DNA of 18,320 bases from Azospirillum brasilense (GTDB lineage Bacteria > Pseudomonadota > Alphaproteobacteria > Rickettsiales > UBA3002), in the NCBI GenBank assembly GCA_003241645.1, contig QFOX01000040.1:1-18320 (forward strand). The letters run 5' to 3'. Made by a program: the position numbers and the translations under genes. Shown here piece after piece: positions 7,859-15,783 of this stretch. The number at the start of each line of letters is the position of its first letter. Position 1 is the first letter of the stretch. Below the pieces are notes generated by a model that did no database searches, was not told the DNA's origin, and saw nothing but the letters and a program-made list of their open reading frames with translations.

Positions 7859-8431
7859 ATGCGTGACGATGAAGAAACAGGGCCGCTGCGCACCTGCATC
7901 GTCACGCGGGATGCCAAGCCGAAAGAAGAGCTGATCCGCTTCGTGGTGGGGCCGCAAGGCCAGCTGGTGGCCGATCTTTCCGGCAAATTGCCGGGTAGGG
8001 GGCTGTACGTGACCTGCTCGAAGCTGCTGCTGGCCGAGGCGATCGCCAAGCGCCTGTTCAGCAAGGCCGCCAAAGGGCAGGTGAGCATTCCTGAAACACT
8101 GGTGCCCACGCTGGAGCAGCAATTGCTGCGCCGCGCGGCCGATGCGCTGTCGCTGGCCCGCAAGGCCGGGCAGGCCGTGACCGGCTACGAAAAAGTGCTG
8201 GAAGCGGTGAAAACCGGGGAAGCCGCGGCGCTGGTGCACGCGGCGGATGCATCGCCCGATCAGGTGCGCAAGCTGCGCGACGATGCGCTGCCCACCTTCC
8301 GGGAACTTCCGCGCGATGTACTGTGCCAGGTGCTGGGTCGTGAAAATGCCGTGCATGTGGCCGTAACCCAAGGGCCTGCGGCGGCATTTTTTATCGAGTC
8401 TGCGCGCCGTTTCGCTTTATTTCTGGCGTGA
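7859..8431 (+). CDS. ylxR: YlxR-type RNA-binding protein fused to an L7Ae-like domain
   Basis: The 190-residue product has two halves. Residues ~1-85 are a YlxR (DUF448) domain with the RTCIVTRD opening and the GRGLYV signature. Residues ~86-185 (ADALSLARKAGQAVTGYEKVLEAV onward) match an L7Ae/L30e-like RNA-binding fold, the two-domain form typical of alphaproteobacteria. GAGGAG (7848-7853) lies 5 nt before the ATG. It sits between nusA and infB, the usual place. YlxR in Gram-positives has been linked to RNase P modulation and transcription regulation; whether the fused alphaproteobacterial form does the same is unknown to me. Confidence 0.95.
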   Translation: MRDDEETGPLRTCIVTRDAKPKEELIRFVVGPQGQLVADLSGKLPGRGLYVTCSKLLLAEAIAKRLFSKAAKGQVSIPETLVPTLEQQLLRRAADALSLARKAGQAVTGYEKVLEAVKTGEAAALVHAADASPDQVRKLRDDALPTFRELPRDVLCQVLGRENAVHVAVTQGPAAAFFIESARRFALFLA

Positions 8432-8479
8432 ACGGTGCTAAACGCACCACCTCTTTCTAGAAAACCTTAAGGAATACGA

Positions 8480-11080
8480 ATGTCCGACAACGGCAATAAC
8501 GGCAAAAAAGACGCCCTCAAACTGACGAGCCCGAGCACGCTTTCGCTCACCAAAACGCTGGAAGCCGGCAAGGTGAAGCAGAATTTCCAGCGCGGCCGCA
8601 GCAAGACCGTGACCGTGGAAGTGAAAAAGACCCGCACCTTCGCCCGCGCGCAGGGCGGCATGGTGGAAGTGGACCGTGGCGCATCGGAGGCCACCAAGCA
8701 GCGCCTGCTCAGCCAGGCCGAGCGTGAGGCGCGCCTGCGCGCCCTGCAACAGGCCGAAAAAGCCGCCGACGAGCGCGAGCAATACAAGAATTTCGAGCCG
8801 GAATTCGACGATCGTGACGATGAACAGGACGATGCTGCCGTGGCGCAGGAGCCTGTTGCCGAAGCCGACGAGGCCGTGCAGGCCGAAACCGCAGGCGAGG
8901 CCGCGGCCCCGGCAGAAGCCAAGCCTGTTGCCAAGCCTTCCGTGCTGCGCACGCCGATGGACGAGCTGGCCGCCCGCAACCTTGAGCGCCTCAAGAACGC
9001 CCCGTCGAACGCCGCAAACGTGGCGGCGAAGCCCGCTGCCGGTGCCGTAAAACGCACGCCGAACTTCGGTGCGCCGCGCGTGGCCGGTGAAGCCGAGGCC
9101 GCTGCCGAGAAAGCCAAAAAAGCCCGCACCAGTGGCGAAGAGGAATACCGCCGTTCGGGCAAGCTGACCATTTCCCAGGCGCTGGGCATGGATGACGAAA
9201 TTAAAATGCGCTCGCTTTCCGCCGTGAAGCGCCAGCGCGCCAAAGCCCATAAAAAGGGCCATATCATTCCGTCCAGCCAGCAGGAAAAGATCGTGCGCGA
9301 CGTGCAGATCCCCGAGGCCATTACCGTGCAGGAGCTCGCCAACCGTATGGCCGAGCGCGCGGTGGACGTGATCAAGGAGCTGATGAAGCTTGGCACCATC
9401 GCCACCGCCAACCAGGCGATCGATGCGGATACCGCCGAGCTGATCGTGGAGACCTTCGGCCACAAAGGCCGCCGCGTGAGCGATGCGGATGTGGAAGAGC
9501 ATCTCGTGGAAGATAACGACACCGACGAGACGCTGCGTGCGCGCCCGCCGGTGGTGACCATCATGGGCCACGTGGATCACGGCAAGACCTCGCTGCTGGA
9601 TGCGCTGCGCGAGACCGACGTGGTCGCGGGCGAGGCCGGTGGCATTACCCAGCATATCGGCGCCTATCAGGTGGAAGTGGCCGGTGGCCAGAAAGTGACC
9701 TTCCTCGACACCCCGGGCCACGAGGCGTTCACCGCCATGCGTGCACGCGGTGCGAAAGTGACCGACATCGTGGTGCTGGTGGTCGCGGCGGATGACGGCA
9801 TCATGCCGCAGACGCAGGAAGCGATCAGCCATGCGAAAGCCGCAGGCGTGCCCATCATCGTGGCCGTGAACAAGATCGACAAGCCGGATGCCGACCCACA
9901 GAAGGTGAAGACCGCGCTGATGAACTATGACCTCGTGCCGGAAGAATTCGGTGGCGACATCATGGTGGTGGAAGTGTCGGCGAAGCAGAAGCTCAACCTC
10001 GACAAGCTGCTCGAAGCCATTCTGCTGCAAGCCGAAGTAATGGAACTGAAAGCCAACCCGGACCGCCGCGGTTCCGGCTCCGTCGTGGAAGCGCGCGTGG
10101 ACAAAGGCCGTGGTGCCGTGGCCACGCTGCTGCTGCAACGCGGCACGCTGCGTGTGGGTGACATCATCGTGGCGGGGGCCAGCTATGGCCGCGTGCGCGC
10201 GCTGATCGACGACAAAGGCAACGACGTGAAAGAAGCCGGCCCCAGCGTGCCGGTGGAAGTGCTCGGCCTTGACCTGCCACCGGAAGCGGGCGACGAATTC
10301 GCTGCCGTGGAGAACGAGAAAGCCGCGCGCGAAATTACCGAATACCGCCGCGAAAAAGAGAAAAAACGCGTGGTGGCCGCCAACACCAAATCGGTGGATC
10401 AGCTGTTCGCCATCGCGGGCAAAACGGCTGCGAAAGAGCTGCCGATCATCATCAAGGCCGACGTGCATGGCTCGGCCGAGGCCATCGTGGGCTCGCTGCA
10501 TAAGTTCCATGACGAGGAAGTGAAAGTGCGCGTGCTGCTCTCGGGCGTGGGTGCCATCACCGAGTCGGACGTAACGCTGGCGCAGGCCACTGGCGCACTT
10601 ATCCTGGCGTTCAACGTGCGCGCCATGCCGAAGGCGAAAGACCTCGCCAGCGCGCAGAAGGTGGATATTCGCTACTACAGCATCATCTACAACCTGATCG
10701 ACGACGTGAAAGCCGCACTCTCGGGCCTGCTCTCGCCGGAGCTGCGCGAGGACTTCATTGGTTACGCCGAGATCCGCGACGTGTTCAACATCACCAAGGT
10801 CGGCAAGGTTGCCGGCTGCATGGTGACCGACGGCACCATCAAACGCGGCTGCAAGGTTCGCCTGCTGCGCGACAACGTGGTGATCCACGAAGGCACGCTG
10901 AAAACGCTGAAGCGCTTCAAGGACGAAGTGAAAGAAGTGAAAGCGGGCTTCGAGTGCGGCATGGCGTTCGAGAATTACGACGATATCCGTCCGAACGATA
11001 TGATCGAGTGCTTCGAAGTGCAGTCGCTCGCCCGCACGGTGGAAACCAAGACCGCTGAGCAACAGGCAAGCGCTTCATAA
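8480..11080 (+). CDS. infB: Translation initiation factor IF-2
   Basis: IF-2 is the GTPase that places initiator tRNA on the 30S subunit and promotes subunit joining. The protein has 866 residues. An N-terminal segment (~20-52, LTKTLEAGKVKQNFQRGRS) is characteristic of alphaproteobacterial IF2. A long low-complexity Ala/Glu/Lys linker (~75-220) precedes the IF2_N domain (KLTISQALGM..., ~228-260). The G domain has GHVDHGKT (363-370), GGIT (387-390), DTPGH (410-414) and NKID (464-467). Beta-barrel and C-terminal fMet-tRNA-binding domains fill the rest. AAGGA (8469-8473) lies 6 nt before the ATG. A GGTGC-taaac-GCACC hairpin (~8434-8448) stands in the ylxR-infB spacer without a T-tract. Confidence 0.98.
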   Translation: MSDNGNNGKKDALKLTSPSTLSLTKTLEAGKVKQNFQRGRSKTVTVEVKKTRTFARAQGGMVEVDRGASEATKQRLLSQAEREARLRALQQAEKAADEREQYKNFEPEFDDRDDEQDDAAVAQEPVAEADEAVQAETAGEAAAPAEAKPVAKPSVLRTPMDELAARNLERLKNAPSNAANVAAKPAAGAVKRTPNFGAPRVAGEAEAAAEKAKKARTSGEEEYRRSGKLTISQALGMDDEIKMRSLSAVKRQRAKAHKKGHIIPSSQQEKIVRDVQIPEAITVQELANRMAERAVDVIKELMKLGTIATANQAIDADTAELIVETFGHKGRRVSDADVEEHLVEDNDTDETLRARPPVVTIMGHVDHGKTSLLDALRETDVVAGEAGGITQHIGAYQVEVAGGQKVTFLDTPGHEAFTAMRARGAKVTDIVVLVVAADDGIMPQTQEAISHAKAAGVPIIVAVNKIDKPDADPQKVKTALMNYDLVPEEFGGDIMVVEVSAKQKLNLDKLLEAILLQAEVMELKANPDRRGSGSVVEARVDKGRGAVATLLLQRGTLRVGDIIVAGASYGRVRALIDDKGNDVKEAGPSVPVEVLGLDLPPEAGDEFAAVENEKAAREITEYRREKEKKRVVAANTKSVDQLFAIAGKTAAKELPIIIKADVHGSAEAIVGSLHKFHDEEVKVRVLLSGVGAITESDVTLAQATGALILAFNVRAMPKAKDLASAQKVDIRYYSIIYNLIDDVKAALSGLLSPELREDFIGYAEIRDVFNITKVGKVAGCMVTDGTIKRGCKVRLLRDNVVIHEGTLKTLKRFKDEVKEVKAGFECGMAFENYDDIRPNDMIECFEVQSLARTVETKTAEQQASAS

Positions 11081-11119
11081 TACTCCTACCCCGTGAAGGG
11101 GTGGAATGCAGGGGGAATC

Positions 11120-11521
11120 ATGCCGCAGGCTTCATCGCGCCCACCTACCCAGCGCCAGCTTCGTGTTGGCGAAGAGCTGCGCAATGCGCTGGCGCAAATT
11201 TTCGCGCATGGCGAAACCCATGTGCCGGTGCTGGATTCCAGCTCCATCACCGTGTCGGAAGTGCGCATCAGCCCGGATCTGAAGAACGCCACGGCTTACA
11301 TCATGCCGCTGGCCGCCAAGAATAAAGAAGCGGTCATGGAAGCGCTGAAGGAAAATGCGGGCCGCATTCGCTCGCTGGTGGGCAAGCACGTGGTGCTGCG
11401 CGCCATTCCGCGCATCGGCTACAAGCTGGACGTGAGCTACGAGACCGCCAACCGCATCAACGAACTGCTCAACAGCGACCGCGTGCGCGCGGATGTGACC
11501 AAGCCGGCGACGGATGAATAA
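11120..11521 (+). CDS. rbfA: 30S ribosome-binding factor RbfA
   Basis: RbfA is a KH-like 30S assembly factor needed for 16S 5'-end maturation and cold adaptation. The 133-residue product contains QLRVGEELRNALAQIF, the VSEVRISPDLKNATAYI core strand, and VLRAIPRIGYKLDVSYE with the downstream RINELL helix, all typical of RbfA. I chose the ATG at 11120 because AGGGGGA (11110-11116) precedes it and family members start close to the RQLRVGE block; an ATG at 11093 would add nine unsupported residues. It follows infB by 39 nt and overlaps truB by 8 nt. Confidence 0.96.
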   Translation: MPQASSRPPTQRQLRVGEELRNALAQIFAHGETHVPVLDSSSITVSEVRISPDLKNATAYIMPLAAKNKEAVMEALKENAGRIRSLVGKHVVLRAIPRIGYKLDVSYETANRINELLNSDRVRADVTKPATDE

Positions 11522-12425
11522 GCCGAAGCTGCCGCGCCAGCGCATCAATGGCTGGATCAACCTGCATAAACCGCTGGGCATGAGCTCGGCGCAGGCCGTG
11601 AACAAGGTGAAGTGGCTGCTGCGGCCCGAGAAGATCGGCCATGCGGGCACGCTCGATCCGTTGGCAAGCGGGGTGCTGCCGCTGGCGCTGGGCGAGGCCA
11701 CCAAATGCGTGAACCTGTTGATGGACGCGCGCAAGACCTACCATTTCGCCGTCACCTTCGGCCAGCAACGTAATACGGACGATGCGGAAGGCGAGGTAGT
11801 CGCCACCAGCGCGCACATGCCCAGCGAGGCAGATATTCGTGCCGTGCTACCCCAATTCACGGGGCGGATCGAACAAACGCCCCCCGCATATTCCGCCATT
11901 AAGGTGGACGGCAAACGTGCCTATGCGCTGGCGCGCGCCGGTGAAGCGGTGGAAATGAAATCCCGCGAAGTCACGGTTTATGCCCTGAATCTGCTGGATT
12001 TTGATGGGCAGGTGGCGTCGTTCGAGGCGGTGGTCAGCAAGGGTACCTACATTCGCAGCCTCGGGCGCGATCTGGCGGTGGCGGTGGGCAGTGTGGGGTA
12101 TATCAGTCGGTTACACCGTGCCGCCGTAGGTCCATTTGCGGATGCTGACGCGATTTCACTGGATTTTATTGAAGAAACAATCCATAACGCCCCCGCAAAT
12201 GCTGGTGAACTGGCGTTTGTGATGCCGCCGAGCGTGGCGCTGGACGACATCCCGGCGCTGACATTCACGGCACAGCAGGTGCAAACCCTGCGCCACGGGC
12301 AACAGGTTCTGTTGCCGCCCATGCCCGATACGCCGCTGGCCGGTGTGCTGTTGCAGGGGCAACTGGTGGCGCTGGTGCGGGTGGAAGGCAATCACGCCAT
12401 CACCCAGCGCATGCTCAACCTATGA
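11514..12425 (+). CDS. truB: tRNA pseudouridine(55) synthase TruB
   Basis: TruB isomerises U55 to pseudouridine in the T-loop of tRNAs. The 303-residue protein opens with INGWINLHKPLGMSSAQAV and holds the catalytic GHAGTLDPLASGVLP, with Asp48 as the nucleophile. KTYHFAVTFG, TPPAYSAIKVDGKRAY and SKGTYIRSLGRDL are the other family motifs. The last ~60 residues form a PUA-like C-terminal region. The ATG lies inside rbfA (8-nt overlap, ATGAATAA), implying translational coupling. rpsO starts 27 nt downstream, so it is probably on the same transcript. Confidence 0.97.
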   Translation: MNKPKLPRQRINGWINLHKPLGMSSAQAVNKVKWLLRPEKIGHAGTLDPLASGVLPLALGEATKCVNLLMDARKTYHFAVTFGQQRNTDDAEGEVVATSAHMPSEADIRAVLPQFTGRIEQTPPAYSAIKVDGKRAYALARAGEAVEMKSREVTVYALNLLDFDGQVASFEAVVSKGTYIRSLGRDLAVAVGSVGYISRLHRAAVGPFADADAISLDFIEETIHNAPANAGELAFVMPPSVALDDIPALTFTAQQVQTLRHGQQVLLPPMPDTPLAGVLLQGQLVALVRVEGNHAITQRMLNL

Positions 12426-12452
12426 ACCCGATGTCGCATAGAAAGTACGACC

Positions 12453-12722
12453 ATGACGATCACTGCTGAACGCAAGCAAGAAGTGCTTAAAGAACATGCC
12501 ACCGCCAAAGGTGACACCGGTTCGCCGGAAGTTCAGGTGGCCCTGCTCACCGAGCGCATCAACAACCTGACCGACCATTTCAAGACCCACCAGAAGGACC
12601 ACCACTCGCGTCGTGGCCTGCTGAAAATGGTAAGCCAGCGCCGCAGCCTTCTCGACTACCTGAAGAAGAAGGACGCCAAGCGCTACATGGCTCTGATCGA
12701 GAAACTCGGTCTGCGTAAGTAA
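12453..12722 (+). CDS. rpsO: 30S ribosomal protein S15
   Basis: S15 is a primary 16S rRNA-binding protein of the central domain. The 89-residue length is standard. GDTGSPEVQVALLTERI, the LTDHFKTHQKDHHSRRGLL loop and SQRRSLLDYLKKKD are S15 hallmarks; the HHSRRG segment contacts rRNA. The ribosome-binding site is weak. The gene sits between truB and pnp, as in many proteobacteria, and is followed by a hairpin (12728-12754), a palindromic repeat pair and a terminator-like structure. Confidence 0.98.
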   Translation: MTITAERKQEVLKEHATAKGDTGSPEVQVALLTERINNLTDHFKTHQKDHHSRRGLLKMVSQRRSLLDYLKKKDAKRYMALIEKLGLRK

Positions 12723-12727
12723 GCGTA

Positions 12728-12754
12728 AACCTTAGCGGCTTGACCGCTTAGGTT
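12728..12754 (+). other. Imperfect hairpin just after rpsO
   Basis: AACCTTAGCGG (12728-12738) and CCGCTTAGGTT (12744-12754) pair over 11 positions with one T-T mismatch and a 5-nt loop. No T-tract follows. CCGCTTA is repeated directly at 12744-12750 and 12755-12761. It may protect the rpsO 3' end or be a processing site. Confidence 0.5.
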
Positions 12755-12760
12755 CCGCTT

Positions 12761-12833
12761 ATCCCCGCGAAGGCGGGGATCTATGTGGCCTCTCCTGCGG
12801 GTGATGGCACTAGATTCCTGCCTTCGCAGGAAT
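12761..12833. repeat. Pair of palindromic intergenic repeat units (REP/BIME-like)
   Basis: Two perfect 8-bp hairpins face each other: ATCCCCGC-gaag-GCGGGGAT (12761-12780) and ATTCCTGC-cttc-GCAGGAAT (12814-12833). Between them, ATCTATGTGGCC and GGCACTAGAT also form an imperfect inverted pair, so the whole unit is a larger inverted repeat. This form, ending in GCAGGAATGAC, resembles palindromic elements scattered between genes in many proteobacteria. Only one copy is in the window, so dispersed-repeat status is inference. Confidence 0.65.
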
Positions 12834-12849
12834 GACAAATAAAAGAAGG

Positions 12850-12874
12850 CCCGCAATGTGCGTCAGCGGGTTTT
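12850..12874 (+). terminator. Terminator-like hairpin between rpsO and pnp
   Basis: CCCGC (12850-12854) pairs with GCGGG (12866-12870) across an 11-nt loop and is followed by TTTT (12871-12874). The stem is short and the T-run modest, so termination may be partial, letting some transcripts enter pnp. Confidence 0.45.
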
Positions 12875-13001
12875 GTATTGAAGGAAGAGATGCACACAGG
12901 CTCCCGCCTGACGGAATCGCGGAAGATATTTTATTTTAAGCGGTCGCTGCCTTCATGGGGAAGGTGGCTGTGGGATGGGGGAAAAGATAAAAGGAATACA
13001 C
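12875..13001 (+). promoter_or_regulatory. pnp leader with AT-rich patch and hairpin
   Basis: An AT-rich patch (12926-12939) may hold a -10 element; no good -35 match is seen. A 9-bp hairpin, GCTGCCTTC (12946-12954) with GAAGGTGGC (12960-12968), two wobbles, loop ATGGG, lies ~33 nt before the pnp start. Its position recalls the pnp leader hairpin cut by RNase III in E. coli autoregulation, but the sequence link is only positional. Confidence 0.4.
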
Positions 13002-15188
13002 ATGTTCAATATTACCAAAAAATCCATCGAGTGGGCTGGCCGCACACTGACGCTTGAGTCGGGCCGCATTGCCCGCCAGGCCGATGGCGCCGTCCTCGTG
13101 ACCTATGGCGATACCGTGGTGCTCTGCGCCGTGACCGCTGCGAAAGCACCCAAGCCGGATATCGACTTCTTCCCGCTGACCGTGAACTACATCGAGAAAA
13201 CCTACGCGACCGGCAAAATTCCGGGTGGCTTCTTCAAACGTGAAGGCAAGCCGAGCGAGAAGGAAGTGCTTGTTAGCCGCCTGATCGACCGCCCCGTTCG
13301 CCCCATGTTCGCCGAAGGCTTCTACAACGAAGTGCAGATCGTGTGCACCGTGGTGAGCCATGACCTTGAGACCGATTCGGACATTCCCGCCATGATCGGT
13401 ACCAGCGCGGCGCTGGCCATCTCGGGCGTGCCGTTCCTCGGCCCCATCGGTGGCAGCAAAGTGGGCCGCGTCGGTGGCCAGCTGGTGCTCAACCCCACCA
13501 AATCGCAACTGCTTGAATCCGACCTCGACCTCGTGGTCGCGGGTACCCGCAGCTCGGTGCTGATGGTGGAATCGGAAGCGAAAGAGCTGAACGAAGAGCA
13601 GATGCTCGAAGCCGTGATGTTCGGTCACAAAGGCTTCCAGCCCATCATCGACCTCATCATCAGCTTCGCGGAAGAATGCGCGAAGGATGCATGGGAACAT
13701 GTGGCCCCGGAATACGATGCGGCGCTCGTTGCCGGCATCAAAGAAGTCGCCGGTGCAAAACTGCGTGAAGCTTACACCAAGACCGTGAAGCAAGAGCGCG
13801 TGGCTGCCATCAACGAAGCCAAAGCGGCGGCGAAAGAGAAATTCGCTACCGGCGCAGAAGGCGCACCTGGCGAGAAACTCGTTGGCACCCTGCTGAAGAA
13901 GATCGAGCAGGACATCGTTCGCAGCGCGATCGCAAAAGACAAGCAACGTATCGACGGCCGTAACCCCGAGCAGATCCGTCCCATCGTGGTGGAAGCTTCG
14001 GTGCTGCCGCGCACGCACGGTTCGGCGCTGTTCACCCGCGGTGAAACGCAGGCTCTGGTGGTTGCCACCCTCGGCACCAGCCAGGACGAGCAGCTGATCG
14101 ACGCGATCGACGGTTCGTACGACGAGCATTTCATGCTGCATTACAACTTCCCTCCGTACTCGGTGGGTGAAGCTGGCCCGCTGCGTCCGCCCGGCCGCCG
14201 CGAGCAAGGTCACGGCAAGCTGGCATGGCGCGCTGTGCGTCCGCTGCTGCCGACGAAAGAAGAATTCCCGTACACGCTGCGCGTAGTATCGGAGATCACC
14301 GAGTCGAACGGTTCGTCCTCGATGGCGACCGTGTGCGGTGCTTCGCTTTCGCTGATGGATGCGGGCGTGCCGCTGAAGGCCCCCGTGGCCGGTATCGCGA
14401 TGGGTCTGGTGCTGGAAGGCACCGACTACACCGTGCTGTCGGACATCATGGGCGACGAGGATCACCTGGGTGATATGGACTTCAAAGTAGCCGGTACCAC
14501 CAACGGTATCACCGCGCTGCAGATGGACATCAAGATCCAGGGCATCACCGAGGAGATCATGAAGGTGGCGCTGCGCCAGGCGAAAGATGGCCGCATGCAC
14601 ATCCTCAACGAGATGAGCAAGGCACTGACGGCAGCTCGCCCCGAGCTGTCGCAGACCGCACCGCGCATCACCACCATCAAGATCCCGGTGGACAAGATCC
14701 GCGAAGTGATCGGCTCGGGTGGTAAAGTGATCCGCGAGATCACTGAGACCACCGGCACCAAGATCGACATCGGCGACGATGGCACCATCCATATCTTTGC
14801 GACCACCGGCGAAGCCGCCGATGCCGCCCAGAAATGGATCGAAGGCATCACCGCCGTGCCGGAGATCGGCAAGATCTATGACGGTAAGGTTGTGCGCATC
14901 GTTGATTTCGGTGCGTTCGTGAACTTCCTCGGCGGCCTCGATGGCCTCGTGCACATCTCCGAGATGGCCGACCACCGCGTAGAGAAAGTGACCGACGTGA
15001 TCAACGAAGGTGACAAAGTAAAAGTGAAGGTGCTTGAGATCGATGGCCGTGGGAAGGTTCGCCTCTCCATGAAAGTGGTCGATCAGGCAACCGGCGAAGA
15101 CATTTCCGACCAGTACGAAATGGCCGGCAAGTCGATGCGCCGCAAGCGTGGCAAAGGCGAGGGCGAAGCCCAGGCCGAAAGCGCGTAG
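13002..15188 (+). CDS. pnp: Polyribonucleotide nucleotidyltransferase (PNPase)
   Basis: PNPase degrades RNA 3'-to-5' by phosphorolysis and works as a trimer in the degradosome. The 728-residue protein has two RNase PH-like cores: residues ~1-215, and ~315-545 with SNGSSSMA and GDEDHLGDMDF (to ~493). An alpha-helical linker separates them. KH (~560-600, GSGG loop) and S1 (~623-695) domains follow, with a short basic/acidic tail. I chose the ATG at 13002, giving MFNITKKSIEW, with AAGGA at 12991-12995; a GTG at 12975 lacks support. One oddity is that the nearly invariant GETGR-x-G-x-PGRREIGHG reads GEAGPLRPPGRREQGHG here (residues 389-405). The hypothetical gene at 15196 begins 7 nt after the stop. 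Confidence 0.97.
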   Translation: MFNITKKSIEWAGRTLTLESGRIARQADGAVLVTYGDTVVLCAVTAAKAPKPDIDFFPLTVNYIEKTYATGKIPGGFFKREGKPSEKEVLVSRLIDRPVRPMFAEGFYNEVQIVCTVVSHDLETDSDIPAMIGTSAALAISGVPFLGPIGGSKVGRVGGQLVLNPTKSQLLESDLDLVVAGTRSSVLMVESEAKELNEEQMLEAVMFGHKGFQPIIDLIISFAEECAKDAWEHVAPEYDAALVAGIKEVAGAKLREAYTKTVKQERVAAINEAKAAAKEKFATGAEGAPGEKLVGTLLKKIEQDIVRSAIAKDKQRIDGRNPEQIRPIVVEASVLPRTHGSALFTRGETQALVVATLGTSQDEQLIDAIDGSYDEHFMLHYNFPPYSVGEAGPLRPPGRREQGHGKLAWRAVRPLLPTKEEFPYTLRVVSEITESNGSSSMATVCGASLSLMDAGVPLKAPVAGIAMGLVLEGTDYTVLSDIMGDEDHLGDMDFKVAGTTNGITALQMDIKIQGITEEIMKVALRQAKDGRMHILNEMSKALTAARPELSQTAPRITTIKIPVDKIREVIGSGGKVIREITETTGTKIDIGDDGTIHIFATTGEAADAAQKWIEGITAVPEIGKIYDGKVVRIVDFGAFVNFLGGLDGLVHISEMADHRVEKVTDVINEGDKVKVKVLEIDGRGKVRLSMKVVDQATGEDISDQYEMAGKSMRRKRGKGEGEAQAESA

Positions 15189-15195
15189 CATTGCT

Positions 15196-15732
15196 ATGGA
15201 TGTAGGGGCGGCAGTTGCACTAGGGCTTATCGGTGCATTTGCCGCCCTTATTCTTTGGGCGCTTGTCTATAAAGCAATTGGTAATGCCAAGGCCCATCTC
15301 GCGATCCGCTTTGAAAAGCGCACCTACCATTCGGGCGAAACAATCGAAGGTAGCGTGTCGGGTGCGGCACGTAAGAATATGGATAGCGAAGGTTTGCACG
15401 CCGTGCTGACCAGTGCGATACGCGGTAATGCAAATGGCGTATCCTATCGTGAAGAGCGTGAGATCTTCGGACCACGCCAGTTGATGGCAGGTCATGCATT
15501 TCAAGGCCGGTTCCAATTCACCGTTCCCTATGCAGAGGACATGCCCAACCCATTTGCAGCATTGGGCGAAAGCGTCCAATTAAAAGGTATGCAGATCGAT
15601 CTGGACGCGTGGCAACAGCAATTGCTAGCAGCAAATCATTGGCGCATTCAGGTTACGCTTGCCGCAGTTGGGGCAGATGCGGTGCGCACCGTTCCCATCT
15701 CGATACGGTTAAAACCTCGTCAGCCAGAATAA
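15196..15732 (+). CDS. Membrane-anchored protein with arrestin-like sequence pattern
   Basis: I do not recognise a named family. The 178-residue product has one hydrophobic segment (~5-27) with few charges before it and KAIGNAKAH after, so it is probably an N-terminal membrane anchor. The rest looks like a beta-sandwich: HLAIRFEKRTYHSGETIEGSVSG, a strand at LHAVLTSAI, then FQGRFQFTVP, WRIQVTLAAVG and the final TVPISIRL. A Y-x-x-G-E-x-I-x-G-x-V pattern is typical of arrestin-fold (Spo0M/Vps26-like) N-terminal strands; that is inference. The ATG at 15196 is 7 nt after the pnp stop, without a clear ribosome-binding site; an upstream GTG (15148) would lie within pnp. Base composition is less GC-rich than pnp. 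A terminator overlaps its stop codon. Confidence 0.75.
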   Translation: MDVGAAVALGLIGAFAALILWALVYKAIGNAKAHLAIRFEKRTYHSGETIEGSVSGAARKNMDSEGLHAVLTSAIRGNANGVSYREEREIFGPRQLMAGHAFQGRFQFTVPYAEDMPNPFAALGESVQLKGMQIDLDAWQQQLLAANHWRIQVTLAAVGADAVRTVPISIRLKPRQPE

Positions 15733-15758
15733 AAAAAGGCCCGCTTGCGCGGGCCTTT
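15731..15758. terminator. Bidirectional rho-independent terminator
   Basis: GGCCCGC (15738-15744) and GCGGGCC (15749-15755) form a perfect 7-bp stem with loop TTGC. TTT-C-T follows on the plus strand, and seven A (15731-15737) precede it, giving a T7 tract on the minus strand. It therefore serves the plus-strand gene ending at 15732 and, more strongly, the H1-like gene ending at 15784. A smaller hairpin with the same loop, TAGCT-ttgc-AGCTA, lies at 15766-15779. Confidence 0.85.
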
Positions 15759-15783
15759 CTCATTCTAGCTTTGCAGCTAAAGC

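Noticed and set aside
5942..8371. Long antisense open frame (809 codons) opposite rimP-nusA-ylxR
   Set aside because: It lies opposite well-recognised genes and its translation is His/Arg/Gln-rich low-complexity without a family. GC-rich codon bias in the sense genes, with few TTA/CTA/TCA codons, explains the lack of stops.
8438..11062. Antisense open frame of 874 codons opposite infB
   Set aside because: Same composition artefact; IF-2 on the plus strand has all its motifs and the antisense product resembles nothing.
12936..15191. Antisense open frame of 751 codons opposite pnp
   Set aside because: Shadow of pnp; no ribosome-binding site or family signature.
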